The notes: generated by a model from the letters alone, not told the origin. A stretch of 64,000 nucleotides of DNA from Arthrobacter sp. H16F315 (GCF_024124825.1 NZ_JAMXSS010000005.1:1-64000); one strand, 5' to 3'. Shown: positions 17,351 through 26,188, numbered from the stretch's first letter. Numbers and translations: made by a program.

Positions 17351-18247
17351 GTGGGCGAGTCAAGTACCACTAAGGCCCGAATACAGCTGCCGACGTGGTG
17401 GGGAAACCAAAAGGATCTGGCGAGGTTGGTCACTTTGGTCAAGTCCCTGCACTCGTCCGCTTCCGCAGAAGCGCTAGAAAAGTTAACGGCCAGCAGGGCA
17501 AAAACTCGTGAGCTCAACGAGGCGAGAGTGGAGTCGTTGGCTGCGGCTATCGCAACCAATATTTCAAAAAATGGAGGGGACCCCGGTCGTTTCGCTGATC
17601 CAACGACCCTTATGGAAGAGGCCCGCATTCTGGGGTCGCTGGAAGAAGACGGCCATTACACCGCCGAACGCGCAGTTAAGGAACTGGATCTTGAGATGGC
17701 AGTCAGCCTAAAGACCTGGGACGAAAGGCGGACCGGTTCCCCTGACGTCCTCATTGAAGATCTGGACGAACGGGAAGTGAAGCGCATCGAACTATCCTTT
17801 GGCCAGCAGTACTCAGGTGGGACCTTCCTGCGGCTGGAACTCGGGAAGTATGGTAGTCAGGCGGAACTTGGAGGACCTGTTCACTGGGTTTCGTCAGCCG
17901 CCGGTCAACTCAAAGTTGAACTGAAGCGGCAAAGCAGCTGGCTTGGACGCCTCGTTGGTAGTGGATGGGGGCACACGCTAATCGCGGTACCCACCGCCGT
18001 GGTAATTGCGTTGCTCCTGCTGCCCTATGTCAAGAGCACATGGGATTTAGTGGCAATAGTTCTCGTTTTAAATGTCCTTGTATCGTTCGTTGCTGCTGCC
18101 GTTCTGCAGAAGTTCATCCCCAGATTTGAACTGATGAAGGACGGCAAGCCAAAAATAAAGACCTGGCTTGGATGGGTCGCCGGACTTCTCGGCACCGTCA
18201 TCATAGGACTTGGGACAAATGCCCTGTCCAAGATGATGGGGCTGTAG
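17351..18247 (+). CDS. Membrane-anchored protein of unknown function
   Basis: Protein of 298 residues, GTG start with GAGGAGAG upstream. The N-terminal ~200 residues are soluble, with a helical region rich in charged residues. Three hydrophobic segments lie at about residues 210-228, 231-255 and 272-292. No family recognised. It follows the partition operon by about 95 bp but has its own ribosome-binding site. Confidence 0.65.
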   Translation: MGESSTTKARIQLPTWWGNQKDLARLVTLVKSLHSSASAEALEKLTASRAKTRELNEARVESLAAAIATNISKNGGDPGRFADPTTLMEEARILGSLEEDGHYTAERAVKELDLEMAVSLKTWDERRTGSPDVLIEDLDEREVKRIELSFGQQYSGGTFLRLELGKYGSQAELGGPVHWVSSAAGQLKVELKRQSSWLGRLVGSGWGHTLIAVPTAVVIALLLLPYVKSTWDLVAIVLVLNVLVSFVAAAVLQKFIPRFELMKDGKPKIKTWLGWVAGLLGTVIIGLGTNALSKMMGL

Positions 18248-18275
18248 AGGTCGGTCAGAACTGGCCGCTGTGAGT

Positions 18276-18845
18276 TCACCTTGGCGGGAGATGCCGATAG
18301 AGGGTTGTGCGCGCCAGTCCAGTCTTGGTGACTATTTCGCGGATGGGCACGCCCTTGTCCCGGAGCATCAAGGCATGTTCGAGCTTGTCAGGATCCACAA
18401 CGGAAGGACGTCCGGTGTGACGGCCATGGGCGGCAGCTACCGCCCGGGCATGGGAGGCCCGTTCAGCGGCGTAGGTGCGTTCCATTTCTGCGAAGAGGGC
18501 CAGCATGACGACGGCCAGCTGCGCCATCGGACTGTCCGGAGTCGATGTGTCGATTCGGAGAGGATCGGCCAGTGTCCGGATCCCGACGCCACGTTCCTTT
18601 AATTCGTGAACCAGATTTAGCGTGTCCCGGACCGTCCGGCCTAACCGGTCGAGGGTGTGAACGACAATCACATCTCCTGGGCGCGCCTGGCGCAGCGCTT
18701 CATGCAGCCCTGGACGGTCCCTGGTGGCCCCGGACTTCTTGTCTACGTAGACATGCTCACTGTCAATGCCGGCGGCCGCCAGGGCGTCCAGCTGCCGCGC
18801 CACGTCCTGTTTAGGCGTTGAAACCCTCGCATACCCGATATCCAT
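18276..18845 (-). CDS. Serine recombinase (resolvase/invertase)
   Basis: Protein of 189 residues starting MDIGYARVSTPKQD; the serine in YARVST is the nucleophile. The catalytic arginine segments VVHTLDRLGRT and MERTYAAERA are present. A C-terminal helix-turn-helix (IREIVTKTGLARTTLYRHL) completes the family layout. An upstream in-frame methionine (18896) adds 17 residues without family support. Likely roles are plasmid multimer resolution or a remnant of a Tn3-like transposon. The 18846-19000 region upstream may hold its res site. Confidence 0.88.
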   Translation of the reverse strand: MDIGYARVSTPKQDVARQLDALAAAGIDSEHVYVDKKSGATRDRPGLHEALRQARPGDVIVVHTLDRLGRTVRDTLNLVHELKERGVGIRTLADPLRIDTSTPDSPMAQLAVVMLALFAEMERTYAAERASHARAVAAAHGRHTGRPSVVDPDKLEHALMLRDKGVPIREIVTKTGLARTTLYRHLPPR

Positions 18846-18976
18846 TGATGCACCGTACCTAAATTCGCTGTCGTTACGGTTGAATATGGCGACCATTGTG
18901 GATTGAATTCCGGGACAATCAGATTACGCGCCGTTCTGCGTATTCAGATGCGAGGGGGAGTGTCCCACCCGGGGTG

Positions 18977-18999
18977 TCCCGGTTCTAAGGAAGTGAGAC
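18977..18999 (+). repeat. 23-bp direct repeat, left copy
   Basis: Shares GTTCTAAGGAA and flanking TCCC/GAC with 19724-19746, 20 of 23 positions identical. The two copies bracket the membrane-protein gene at 19077-19586. They lie next to the resolvase and may be recombination sites or ends of a small element. Confidence 0.5.
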
Positions 19000-19076
19000 A
19001 TTTTTGTAGTACCTCTCATGCCGCCCACAATCCACGCAGTTGATGGCCGGCTAGGGGGGAGTAAGGGGAATGAGGA

Positions 19077-19586
19077 ATGATTCTGGACATGACACCAGTT
19101 CGTACCTCAACTCAGACTAATCAGACTAAAGAGAACCGGAAAGGCTTCGTGGCCTTGATCTCGATTTCTGTTTTGACCTTCGTCGTCTTTGCGGTTATGG
19201 CCCAGCCACCTATAGCGAACTTCGTGGGAGCGATGTTCGTAGGAGTTGGAGGCATGCTGATGGTCGGGATTCGCTTTTTTCAGCAAAACGCTGCCAGGGC
19301 AGTTGAGGACGCCAAGGAAGCCAACCCAGACAAGGCTCCTGCATTAAAATCCCCGTGGGGCTCCCGCCCCATAACTGCCATGGTTGGCTGGGTGAAGCGG
19401 CCCTCATCCGCGGCGAGAAAAGCGGAGCGCGAACGCTTGAAGGCAGAAAAGAGCGAGGCGGCCGCAATTCAGAAGTCAGTCGAAGCCTTCGAAGACCTAG
19501 GGTTTGGCCTCTTGGGTCTCGGTGGTCTAATAGTCGCAGCAGCCGCCCTGCAAGGCTGTATTGAAGCAATTTTCGGAACTGTCTGA
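19077..19586 (+). CDS. Small membrane protein of unknown function
   Basis: Up to 169 residues; ATG at 19089 (MTPVRTSTQTNQTKENRKG) is an equally likely start. Two hydrophobic segments near residues 24-65 (FVALISISVLTFVVFAVMA, then FVGAMFVGVGGMLMVGIRFF) precede a charged helical region (AARKAERERLKAEKSEAAAI). A final hydrophobic stretch is near the C-terminus. No family recognised. It is bracketed by the 23-bp repeats. Confidence 0.55.
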   Translation: MILDMTPVRTSTQTNQTKENRKGFVALISISVLTFVVFAVMAQPPIANFVGAMFVGVGGMLMVGIRFFQQNAARAVEDAKEANPDKAPALKSPWGSRPITAMVGWVKRPSSAARKAERERLKAEKSEAAAIQKSVEAFEDLGFGLLGLGGLIVAAAALQGCIEAIFGTV

Positions 19587-19723
19587 CGAACTCTGATGCC
19601 CGTAACCCGACGCGCCTGTTCCGCCGTTCGGATAGCGATTGCATAGGAGTCTTCGGACTCCAACGATTCAGCGGCAACTCCGGGATGTGCCGATGTGGGT
19701 TCGCTAGGTCAGGCCGGCCCCTA

Positions 19724-19746
19724 TCCCAGTTCTAAGGAAATGGGAC
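19724..19746 (+). repeat. 23-bp direct repeat, right copy
   Basis: Right partner of 18977-18999 (three mismatches), 747 bp apart start to start. Bases 19747-20627, up to the IS110 transposase, contain no gene that I can support on either strand. Confidence 0.5.
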
Positions 19747-20258
19747 GAAGAGATCTGAGGGAGTTGACCGGCCCTTGGTCGTAGTATCTGGGGCCGAAGG
19801 GCGAGTCAACGCAACTGCTACTTGCTTGGCATCCAGCTGTTCCAATCGTGCGTTGACCAGCTGCCAGATTGCCCGGGCTTACCCGGTGTCCCCAGGATGC
19901 CAGGCAGTCCTGGACGGCCGGCAACCCGGACGAACCTGGGGGATTCCGTGGGGTGCTGATGAATGGTTCGCAGGGCTCACAGGATCGGGCGTCCGCTGGC
20001 GCGGCCGGCTGTTGGGCCCGGCCCCGACGTCGCAGAGCTCCGCCTTGCCCGGACCTGTTGTGTCTACGACGTTTTTTGGCTGCTGTCCTGACGGATTGTA
20101 CGTGTCCGCTCCGGCCCGTCCAGCCCCTCCTAATTCGTCGCTGATTTCCTTCGGGAATTTCCCGCCCTTGCCCTTACGGGTAGACAGGCCTCCGTCGGCC
20201 ACAGCTCCGCAAGCTTCGCCAGCAGCCAAAACAACGAGGGAGAGGAGACGCTGGCCGA

Positions 20259-20274
20259 TCACCTAAACCGCCCC
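20259..20274 (+). repeat. 16-bp direct repeat left of the IS110 element
   Basis: TCACCTAAACCGCCCC here and TCACCTAAGCCGCCCC at 21745-21760 differ at one position; weaker similarity extends outward. They bracket the IS110 transposase gene at a distance of 1486 bp, close to the usual size of an IS110 element. They may mark its target or a duplicated leader. Confidence 0.45.
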
Positions 20275-20627
20275 GCTCACCGGCAAACATTGTGGTCCGC
20301 GCCCGCACCCGTTTCCACCCGCTTGACAGACTGTGAGTCTTTACTTGGCTGGTCCGGGACCGGCTGGCAGGGTTGACGTTGGTCGCTCCGCCGTGGTTGT
20401 GACTCATGACAAAACTGGCCCCCCGCGGGTGCCTTGCCTATGAACTGTCCGGCTGCGACGGGGTGACCGGCGCCTGCCCGGCCCACCTCAGTGGCTTGAT
20501 CAGAAGCATGCCCGACCTCGCGGGGTCGTGGCTCATCACAGGTATGCCCCGAAGTGATCCCTTTCCGGGTCGGCGCCGGTCGTCAGCGACCGGATCATCG
20601 CCCGTGCAAGGAAAGGAACCGGACGCT

Positions 20628-21695
20628 GTGAGCACCATTGTCGCGCATACTCATCCGTTCGTCATCGGCGTGGATACCCACTCCAAAACTCACACCTACG
20701 CAGTCCTCACGGCGGCAGGTCAGCACCTCGGGACCGAGACGTTCCCGAACACTGCGGCGGGCCGTGCCCGCGCAATCTCCTGGGCCGGACGCCGCACCAG
20801 CGGTGTCGCCGACGCACTGTGGGTGATCGAGGGAGCCAACAGCTACGGTGCGCAGCTGGCGCGCAACGTCACCGACACCGGCTACCGTGTCGTCGAGGCC
20901 GCCCGCATGAGCGGTGGCCGGCGCGGGGTCGGCAAGTCCGACCCGCTCGACGCTCAGCGCATCGCCGCCACCGTGCTGTCCCTGCCAAGTGATCAACTGC
21001 GGATCCCGCGGCAGGATGAGGGCGTGCGTGCCGCCACACAGATCCTCCTGACCGCCCGCGACGAGCTCGCCGGGGAGCGCACCCGAGCAGTGAACGCGCT
21101 CACCGCCCTGTTACGCATCACCGACCTCGGCATTGACGCCCGCCGGCCCCTCGGCGCCCGTACGATCGCCGAGGCCGCGCGCTGGCGCACCCGGGAAGAA
21201 CCTCTCGCCACCGCAACCGCCCGCACCGAGGCGATCCGTCTGGCCAAGCGCGTCCTGGAACTGGACGCCGAGCTCGACCAGAACATGGCGCGCATCAGCG
21301 ACCTCGTCGAAGCCAGCCCGGCCGCCGGGCTGCTTCAGAAGACCGGTATCGGCCCTGTCACAGCAGCCAGGACTCTCGTCGCGTGGTCTCACCCGGGCCG
21401 GATCAACAGCGAGGCCGCCTTCGCCGCGATCGCCGGCGTGAACCCCATCCCCGCATCCTCGGGCAACACCACACGGCACCGACTGAACCGTGGCGGAGAC
21501 AGGCAACTCAACCGGGCGTTGAATGTCATCGCGATGGTCCGAATGGTCCACGACCCCGACACCCGCGCCTACGTCGACCGCCGACGCGCCGAAGGCAAGA
21601 CCGACCGTGAGATCCGCCGCATCCTCAAGCGCTACCTCGCCCGTAGCATCTACCGACACCTCAACACCGCACCAACCTCCAAAATTGGGGGTTGA
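20628..21695 (+). CDS. IS110-family DEDD transposase
   Basis: Protein of 355 residues. The N-terminal RuvC-like DEDD domain shows IGVDTHSKTH, VIEGANSYG and SDPLDAQRIA. The C-terminal half has the family GIGPVTAARTL helix-hairpin region and a serine-containing segment (INPIPASSGN-like). GTG start at 20628 with AAGGAAAGGAACC upstream; a longer in-frame extension from 20406 lacks family support. IS110 elements lack classical terminal repeats, so element ends are not defined here. Confidence 0.9.
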   Translation: MSTIVAHTHPFVIGVDTHSKTHTYAVLTAAGQHLGTETFPNTAAGRARAISWAGRRTSGVADALWVIEGANSYGAQLARNVTDTGYRVVEAARMSGGRRGVGKSDPLDAQRIAATVLSLPSDQLRIPRQDEGVRAATQILLTARDELAGERTRAVNALTALLRITDLGIDARRPLGARTIAEAARWRTREEPLATATARTEAIRLAKRVLELDAELDQNMARISDLVEASPAAGLLQKTGIGPVTAARTLVAWSHPGRINSEAAFAAIAGVNPIPASSGNTTRHRLNRGGDRQLNRALNVIAMVRMVHDPDTRAYVDRRRAEGKTDREIRRILKRYLARSIYRHLNTAPTSKIGG

Positions 21696-21744
21696 CGAGA
21701 TATAGAAGCTTCATAGAAGCGTCGGGGGAGAAGGGAACTGCCGG

Positions 21745-21760
21745 TCACCTAAGCCGCCCC
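21745..21760 (+). repeat. 16-bp direct repeat right of the IS110 element
   Basis: Right partner of 20259-20274. It is followed by GGAAGGAAC and a short reading frame (21784-21900, 38 residues, MSDRRSREPYSGMP). That frame overlaps the mcrC fragment and is probably not a functional gene. Confidence 0.45.
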
Positions 21761-21838
21761 ACCCACGTGGAAGGAACACAACCATGAGCGACAGGAGGTC
21801 CCGCGAGCCCTACTCGGGAATGCCGACGGAGAGGGGCC

Positions 21839-22120
21839 CGCCTCCTAAACGACTCGCATGCAAAGTACAAGAGACTCGGCGGCGTGCGTGGCGTCGACCG
21901 TGAGGACCTCTACCAGCTGCATGCGTACTCCTCGACGTTTGAAGCATCGATCGCAGCGCGGGCCTACCCGGCAACCAGCGCCGACCTTCCAATGGATGAG
22001 CGAAACACCCCGTGGCAGACCAGCAACAGGACGCTTTCGTTCCTAACTTTGCCGACCGAGAAGGATCGTTGCGTACCAAAGCTGGCGCAATGGCTCGGGA
22101 ACTCTGATGCCTTGCGCTGA
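21839..22120 (+). pseudogene. mcrC-like 5-methylcytosine restriction subunit, C-terminal fragment
   Basis: Reads HAKYKRLGGVRGVDREDLYQ followed by LHAYSSTFEA, then TLSFLTLPTEKD. The AKYK...DLYQxxAY pattern is characteristic of the nuclease-domain end of McrC. Only about 90 residues remain and the upstream coding sequence is lost at the IS110 side, so this is a remnant of a McrBC-type restriction locus. Confidence 0.6.
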
Positions 22121-22288
22121 CCCGCCCGGCCAACCAGTCTCCACCGTGTAGAACGCTTCGTCGAGGGTGGGACTTTCTTTCGCCTAGTGTTTAGTCAAAC
22201 CGATTGAAAAATGGTGTTCATCGATTCAGACGCTTGAATACGCCGGAAGACATAAGTAATCTGCTCGATCCAACCAAAGGAAAATTAC

Positions 22289-22816
22289 ATGGCTGAATCT
22301 AAACTTGTCCCGCAGAAGCCCACTGGAGCATTCATCGGCGCTAGCTGGGTTGCGTTGCTCATTGGAGTGTCGTCCTACCTCATCGGTCTTTGGAACGCAA
22401 CGAGCATGGAGCTTAACGAGAAGGGATACTACTTCACGATCCTACTCTTCGGACTGTTCGCGGTAATCTCGATCCAAAAGACGATTCGAGATCGAGCTGA
22501 GGATATCCCAGTCACGAATATCTACTACGGCGTGGCATGGTTCTCCGTTATTGCGTCACTTTCGCTACTGGTCATCGGTCTTTGGAATGCGGATATGCTT
22601 CTGTCTGAGAAGGGCTTCTACGGTCTCGCCATGCTGATGTCTCTCTTCGGAGCTATCACCGTTCAGAAAAACGTGCGAGACATGGCAGTGTTTGCCGAAG
22701 TCGAGAAAACCGAGAACCCAAAGCGAAAGCTCTTCTCGGGTCAGGACATGCCTGCCGCACCGCCTGGGTCTACTAATCGCCCTAGCTCCAATCCGATCCT
22801 CGGCAGACCAGAATGA
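22289..22816 (+). CDS. yiaA: YiaA/YiaB-family membrane protein
   Basis: Protein of 175 residues containing two YiaA-type two-helix units (about residues 12-66 and 78-134). They share the pattern IGLWNA, then the LNEKGYY/LSEKGFY segment, then a second helix. The tail is a polar, Pro-rich cytoplasmic stretch. AAAGGAAAA lies upstream of ATG. The family is found in the inner membrane with unknown function. Base composition is AT-richer than neighbours, consistent with transfer. A strong terminator follows at 22941. Confidence 0.82.
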   Translation: MAESKLVPQKPTGAFIGASWVALLIGVSSYLIGLWNATSMELNEKGYYFTILLFGLFAVISIQKTIRDRAEDIPVTNIYYGVAWFSVIASLSLLVIGLWNADMLLSEKGFYGLAMLMSLFGAITVQKNVRDMAVFAEVEKTENPKRKLFSGQDMPAAPPGSTNRPSSNPILGRPE

Positions 22817-22940
22817 GTTGAGGCTTTTAGGTATCGAGGCTGGTGTGTTTGCAGGCTGGGTTGTTGAGAAGATGATGCCCAACCCAGAAGATCGCCCTCC
22901 TAAGCCGGGAGCCGGACCAGCTTGATCTGGCACAACAAAG

Positions 22941-22969
22941 AAGAGGGACGACCTGCGGTCGTCCCTCTT
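22941..22969. terminator. Strong 13-bp intrinsic terminator
   Basis: Arms AAGAGGGACGACC and GGTCGTCCCTCTT pair perfectly around a 3-nt loop, followed by T-rich TCTTATT. It sits about 125 bp after the YiaA-like gene and could act in both directions. Confidence 0.85.
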
Positions 22970-23236
22970 TCTTATTCAGTTCGAAAGGCTGACCCTCCTC
23001 CGCGGCCAAAGTCCTTCTCGCGTGCAGAGCCGCGCGGCGCCTTGGCGAGTCCCCGTGAGGGTCTTCTTCAGAAGGGATGACGACCTCCCTTCCCACATTC
23101 GGAGCGGACTTTCGTGATCAGGCCCCGTTGCAGGCTCCAAAGCACCCGGGGTCTGCTGCCAGGACGTACCTGCGGAATGACCACGCCAGCTGTCATTTTC
23201 AGAAGCTGACTGCACTGACTTCCCGTGATTTCGGGG

Positions 23237-23400
23237 TAGTGCAGATGACTTCTGAACACTGGCTGCTCGATACTCCTCTGCACTAACGCCGCTTCTGCTC
23301 GATACTCACCTGCATAAAGGTCACTTCGGCCCGGCACTCCGCCGCCCAGTGGCTTAGTGCAGAGGACTCCTGACATTCAGTGCAGACGACTTCTGAAACT
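23237..23400. repeat. Degenerate short repeats resembling an IS21-type end
   Basis: Three imperfect copies of AGTGCAGANGACTTCTGA (near 23238, 23356 and 23379) and two of CTGCTCGATACTC (near 23262 and 23296) crowd into 165 bp. IS21-family elements carry multiple repeats of this kind at their ends, but no istA/istB gene is present, so this would be a remnant. Bases 22970-23551 otherwise show no supportable gene. Confidence 0.4.
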
Positions 23401-23551
23401 GACACTACCGCCACTTTGCTGACGGCCTGACGTCCCGCTATTCGCACTAAATTCAGCGGAAAAACCCCTAAAACACCGGCAAAAGAGCTATCCATTCAGT
23501 TGAATGATTGTTAGAATTGGAGTAGCAAGTCAGCCAGCCGAACCTAACTGA

Positions 23552-24475
23552 GAACGTGTTGGGAAAGGGCTCATTTTGGTGTTCCTGGCTGCCAGGGGCG
23601 GCGTCCGGAGGCCGGGGCCAGCCGCCGGGCCATCAGGCCGATCATGGCCCACTTGACCATCGCCTCGGCATGGGCGGGAAGCCGTTCGTAGTCATGGCCC
23701 AGGCGGCGGCAGCGGACCAGCCAGGACAGGGTCCGCTCCACCACCCAGCGCCGGGGCAGGACCTCGAAGGTGCGCTGGCCCTCGGGCTTCTTCACGATCT
23801 GCACGGTGATCCGCAGCAGGCGGCGGGCCAATTCCACACACCTGCCGGCGTAGCCCCCGTCGGCCCACACCAACACGATCGAGGGCATCTTCATCCGGGC
23901 CTTGTCCAGGACCAGGCGCCCGCCGTCACGGTCCTGCAGGCTCGCCGCGGTGACCAGCACGACGACCAGCAGGCCGAGGGTGTCGACAACCACATGCCGC
24001 TTCCTGCCGTTGACCTTCTTGCCTGCGTCGTACCCGCGCGATCCCTTGCCCACGGTGTCGGCGCCCTTGACCGACTGGGCGTCGACGATCCCGGCCGAGG
24101 CCATCGGGTCCCGCCCGGCCGCATCCCGGGCGGCAGCACGCAGCGCGTCGTGGATCCGGTCGGTCGTGCCGTCTGCGTTCCAGCGTTTGAAGTACCAGTA
24201 CACGGTGTCCCAGGGCGGAAAGTCATGGGGCATCATCCGCCAGGCGCACCCGGTCCGGTCCACGTACAGGATCGCCTCCACGATCCGCCTGCGTGGATGG
24301 ACCGCGGGCCGGCCCCCGGTCTTGACCGGGACCATCGGCGCGATCAGCGCCCACTGTTCATCGGTCAGATCCGAAGGATAGGGGCGCGGAGTTGAAGCAT
24401 CCTTCATATTCCAATGCTGGACCCGTCGCCCGGTTCAGTCACCGGTAAGAGACCGACAACTTTCCCAACACGTTC
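23552..24475 (-). mobile_element. Second IS5-family insertion sequence, 924 bp
   Basis: Perfect 16-bp terminal inverted repeats GAACGTGTTGGGAAAG (23552-23567) and its complement (24460-24475). The flanking triplets are TGA and TAA, so an exact target duplication is missing, unlike the element at 3177-4093. The right end lies 29 bp before the nrdH start codon, so the element has replaced that gene's upstream region. Confidence 0.88.
23571..24407 (-). CDS. IS5-family DDE transposase (second copy)
   Basis: Protein of 278 residues beginning MKDASTPRPYPSDLTDEQW. DDE elements are IVDAQSVKG, VWADGGYAG and RWVVERTLSWL. It is closely related to the transposase at 3196-4029 but differs at many positions, so these are two distinct elements and not a recent duplication. 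The frame is intact. Confidence 0.92.
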   Translation of the reverse strand: MKDASTPRPYPSDLTDEQWALIAPMVPVKTGGRPAVHPRRRIVEAILYVDRTGCAWRMMPHDFPPWDTVYWYFKRWNADGTTDRIHDALRAAARDAAGRDPMASAGIVDAQSVKGADTVGKGSRGYDAGKKVNGRKRHVVVDTLGLLVVVLVTAASLQDRDGGRLVLDKARMKMPSIVLVWADGGYAGRCVELARRLLRITVQIVKKPEGQRTFEVLPRRWVVERTLSWLVRCRRLGHDYERLPAHAEAMVKWAMIGLMARRLAPASGRRPWQPGTPK

Positions 24476-24504
24476 TAAGAGTGATACGAAACCGAGGACT
24501 GAAA

Positions 24505-24780
24505 ATGACTCTCACCATCTACACCAAGCCCGCCGGATGCTTTGGCTGCACCAAGACCAAGCAGAAGTTCGCAGAGGCCGGCATTGCCTTCCATGAAGTG
24601 GATGTCACCACCAACCCGGCAGCCTTCGAGTACATCACCGAAGAGCTCGGCTACTCCCAGGTCCCCGTCGTCATCTATGACAAGGACGGCACCGAGAACC
24701 ACTGGTCCGGCCTGAACCCGGCCAGGATCGATCAGATCATCAGCATCGAAGCAGTCACCGGCCGCGTCCGCGACGCCTGA
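24505..24780 (+). CDS. nrdH: NrdH-like glutaredoxin
   Basis: Protein of 91 residues beginning MTLTIYTKPAGCFGCTKTK, a thioredoxin-fold redoxin with CFGC active site and the VPVV cis-proline. GGACTGAAA precedes the ATG; an upstream in-frame ATG lies at the IS edge and is unlikely. NrdH donates electrons to class Ib ribonucleotide reductase, but no nrdE/F genes are here. On this plasmid it leads a plus-strand cluster with ssb and two small DNA-binding genes. Confidence 0.85.
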   Translation: MTLTIYTKPAGCFGCTKTKQKFAEAGIAFHEVDVTTNPAAFEYITEELGYSQVPVVIYDKDGTENHWSGLNPARIDQIISIEAVTGRVRDA

Positions 24781-24834
24781 ACAAACCCCCACCGGAACCG
24801 CCAGAACGAAACCAGCAGAGAAGGAACGAAACCA

Positions 24835-25378
24835 ATGTCAGGCGAAACCAGCATCACCGTCATCGGCAACCTCACCAACGACCCCGAACTGCGTTTCACC
24901 CCGGGAGGATCCGCGGTCGCGAACTTCACCATCGCCTCCACGCCCGGCATGTTCGACCCGGCCTCCAAAGAGTGGGAGGACGGTGAAACTTTGTTCCTGC
25001 GTGCCACGGTCTGGCGCGAAGCGGCGGAGTACGCCGCCGCCTCCCTGGCCAAGGGCAGCCGCGTCGTCGCCACCGGCCGGCTCAAGCCCCGGTCGTATGA
25101 GACGAAGGCGGGGGAGAAGCGCACTGTGATCGAACTCGAGGTCGACGAGATCGGCCTGTCCCTCCGCTACGCGGCCGTCCCCCCGGGGGTTCACTAAAAG
25201 TGAAGGGTCTTCCGGTGCGGACCCGGGTCCGGAGAGTGCGGTAAATGGAGGCATTCACCCGGCGGACGGGTTCGCCATCAGCGCGCGGGAGTACGCCGAT
25301 GATGACCCCTGGTTCGGTCTGGACGCAAACCCGGGCGGCCGGATTAACACCACGGACCGGGAGGTGTCCGGTGCCTAA
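24835..25378 (+). CDS. ssb: Single-stranded DNA-binding protein, with apparent frameshift in the tail
   Basis: OB-fold SSB. It starts [20 protein letters not shown], with [24 protein letters not shown] at the N-terminus and [18 protein letters not shown] toward the end of the fold. As written the frame stops at 25197 after 120 residues. Removing one C from the CCCCCC run at 25179-25184 reads straight on through an SSB-like flexible tail with acidic ADDDPWF, to a TAA at 25376-25378 (about 180 residues). That stop overlaps the GTG of the next gene. A C-run error or a real frameshift both fit; the continued tail favours an error. Confidence 0.82.
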
Positions 25379-25628
25379 AAAGATCGCCGCCTTCACCCCG
25401 TACTTCACCGGGGAGGAAGCCGGGCAGGTCCGTGCCGCGTTCCTGGCCGCGGGGCACCTGGAAGGGGATGCGAGCGTGTCGGACTTCATCGTGCGGGCCA
25501 CCCTGCGGGAAGTGAAGCGGCTGCAACGCAAGCACAACGGCGGCCGGACATGGGAGCCGGTTCCGGCCGGCGGGCTGCGGCGCGGGCAGCGCACGAAAGA
25601 TGAACTGCTGCACCGGATTGAGGGCTGA
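25371..25628 (+). CDS. Small ParB-like/RHH DNA-binding protein
   Basis: Protein of 85 residues from GTG at 25371 ([20 protein letters not shown]), preceded by GGGAGG. The helical core with FLAAGHLEGDASVSDFIVRATLREVKRLQ resembles small ribbon-helix-helix or ParB-like plasmid proteins. It overlaps the ssb tail and is followed 5 bp later by an excisionase-like gene. Confidence 0.65.
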   Translation: MPKKIAAFTPYFTGEEAGQVRAAFLAAGHLEGDASVSDFIVRATLREVKRLQRKHNGGRTWEPVPAGGLRRGQRTKDELLHRIEG

Positions 25629-25633
25629 CCGCC

Positions 25634-25927
25634 ATGGCACGTGACTGTGAGGATGCAGCGGTTGTGCCGGACCCGGAATGCCCCGGAGTACAGTTCCCGC
25701 GGATGCTGACGCCCGCCCGGGGGAAGGAGATCCTGAACGTGGGAATGCCGGCCATTTACGCGCTGCTGGCCTCCCAGGATCTGCGCGGTGTACAGCTCGG
25801 TGGCCGGCGTGTGTGGCGGGTCAGTGACGAGGACCCCGTCGCGTACCTGGAACGGGCATGTACAGAAACGCAGGACCGTATCGCCGCCGGCACCATGGAG
25901 GCCGCGCCCGGCGGGGACGGGGACTAA
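25634..25927 (+). CDS. Excisionase-like helix-turn-helix protein
   Basis: Protein of 97 residues. Residues 24-75 match the excisionase/MerR-like DNA-binding pattern: MLTPARGKEILNVGMPAIYA, then LGGRRVWRVSDEDPVAYLER. It probably binds DNA as a small accessory factor in plasmid maintenance or transfer. Last gene of the nrdH-ssb cluster. Confidence 0.72.
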   Translation: MARDCEDAAVVPDPECPGVQFPRMLTPARGKEILNVGMPAIYALLASQDLRGVQLGGRRVWRVSDEDPVAYLERACTETQDRIAAGTMEAAPGGDGD

Positions 25928-26188
25928 AAGTACGACCGCGCGGCCGTTCCCTGAAGCTTCCGCCGGCAGCGTTTGTCCGACAGCCGATATTAACCAGCCA
26001 TGTTCCCACCAGCAGCGTCCAGGGATCGCCACCTGGGTATCAACCAGGACGCCATCAAGGCGCCCGCCGCGGCCACTCCGGACCTCGACTGACCGGCTCC
26101 GGGCAGCGCACCCTCCGGGGCTGGAGGGCCGGGACAAGGACGCCATGCCGGGCGCCGCTTCGACCATTGCCAATGCCTGAGCATCACA

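Larger units (their letters stand above)
20406..21770 (+). mobile_element. IS110-family insertion sequence (approximate extent)
   Basis: Extent set around the transposase gene. The exact ends cannot be read because this family has no clear terminal inverted repeats. The long untranslated leader upstream of the transposase is where IS110 elements encode a guide (bridge) RNA. Confidence 0.5.

Noticed and set aside
19775..20266. Overlapping plus and minus frames of 127-163 codons
   Set aside because: Neither has a ribosome-binding site, family motif or believable composition; the region is more likely non-coding sequence ahead of IS110.
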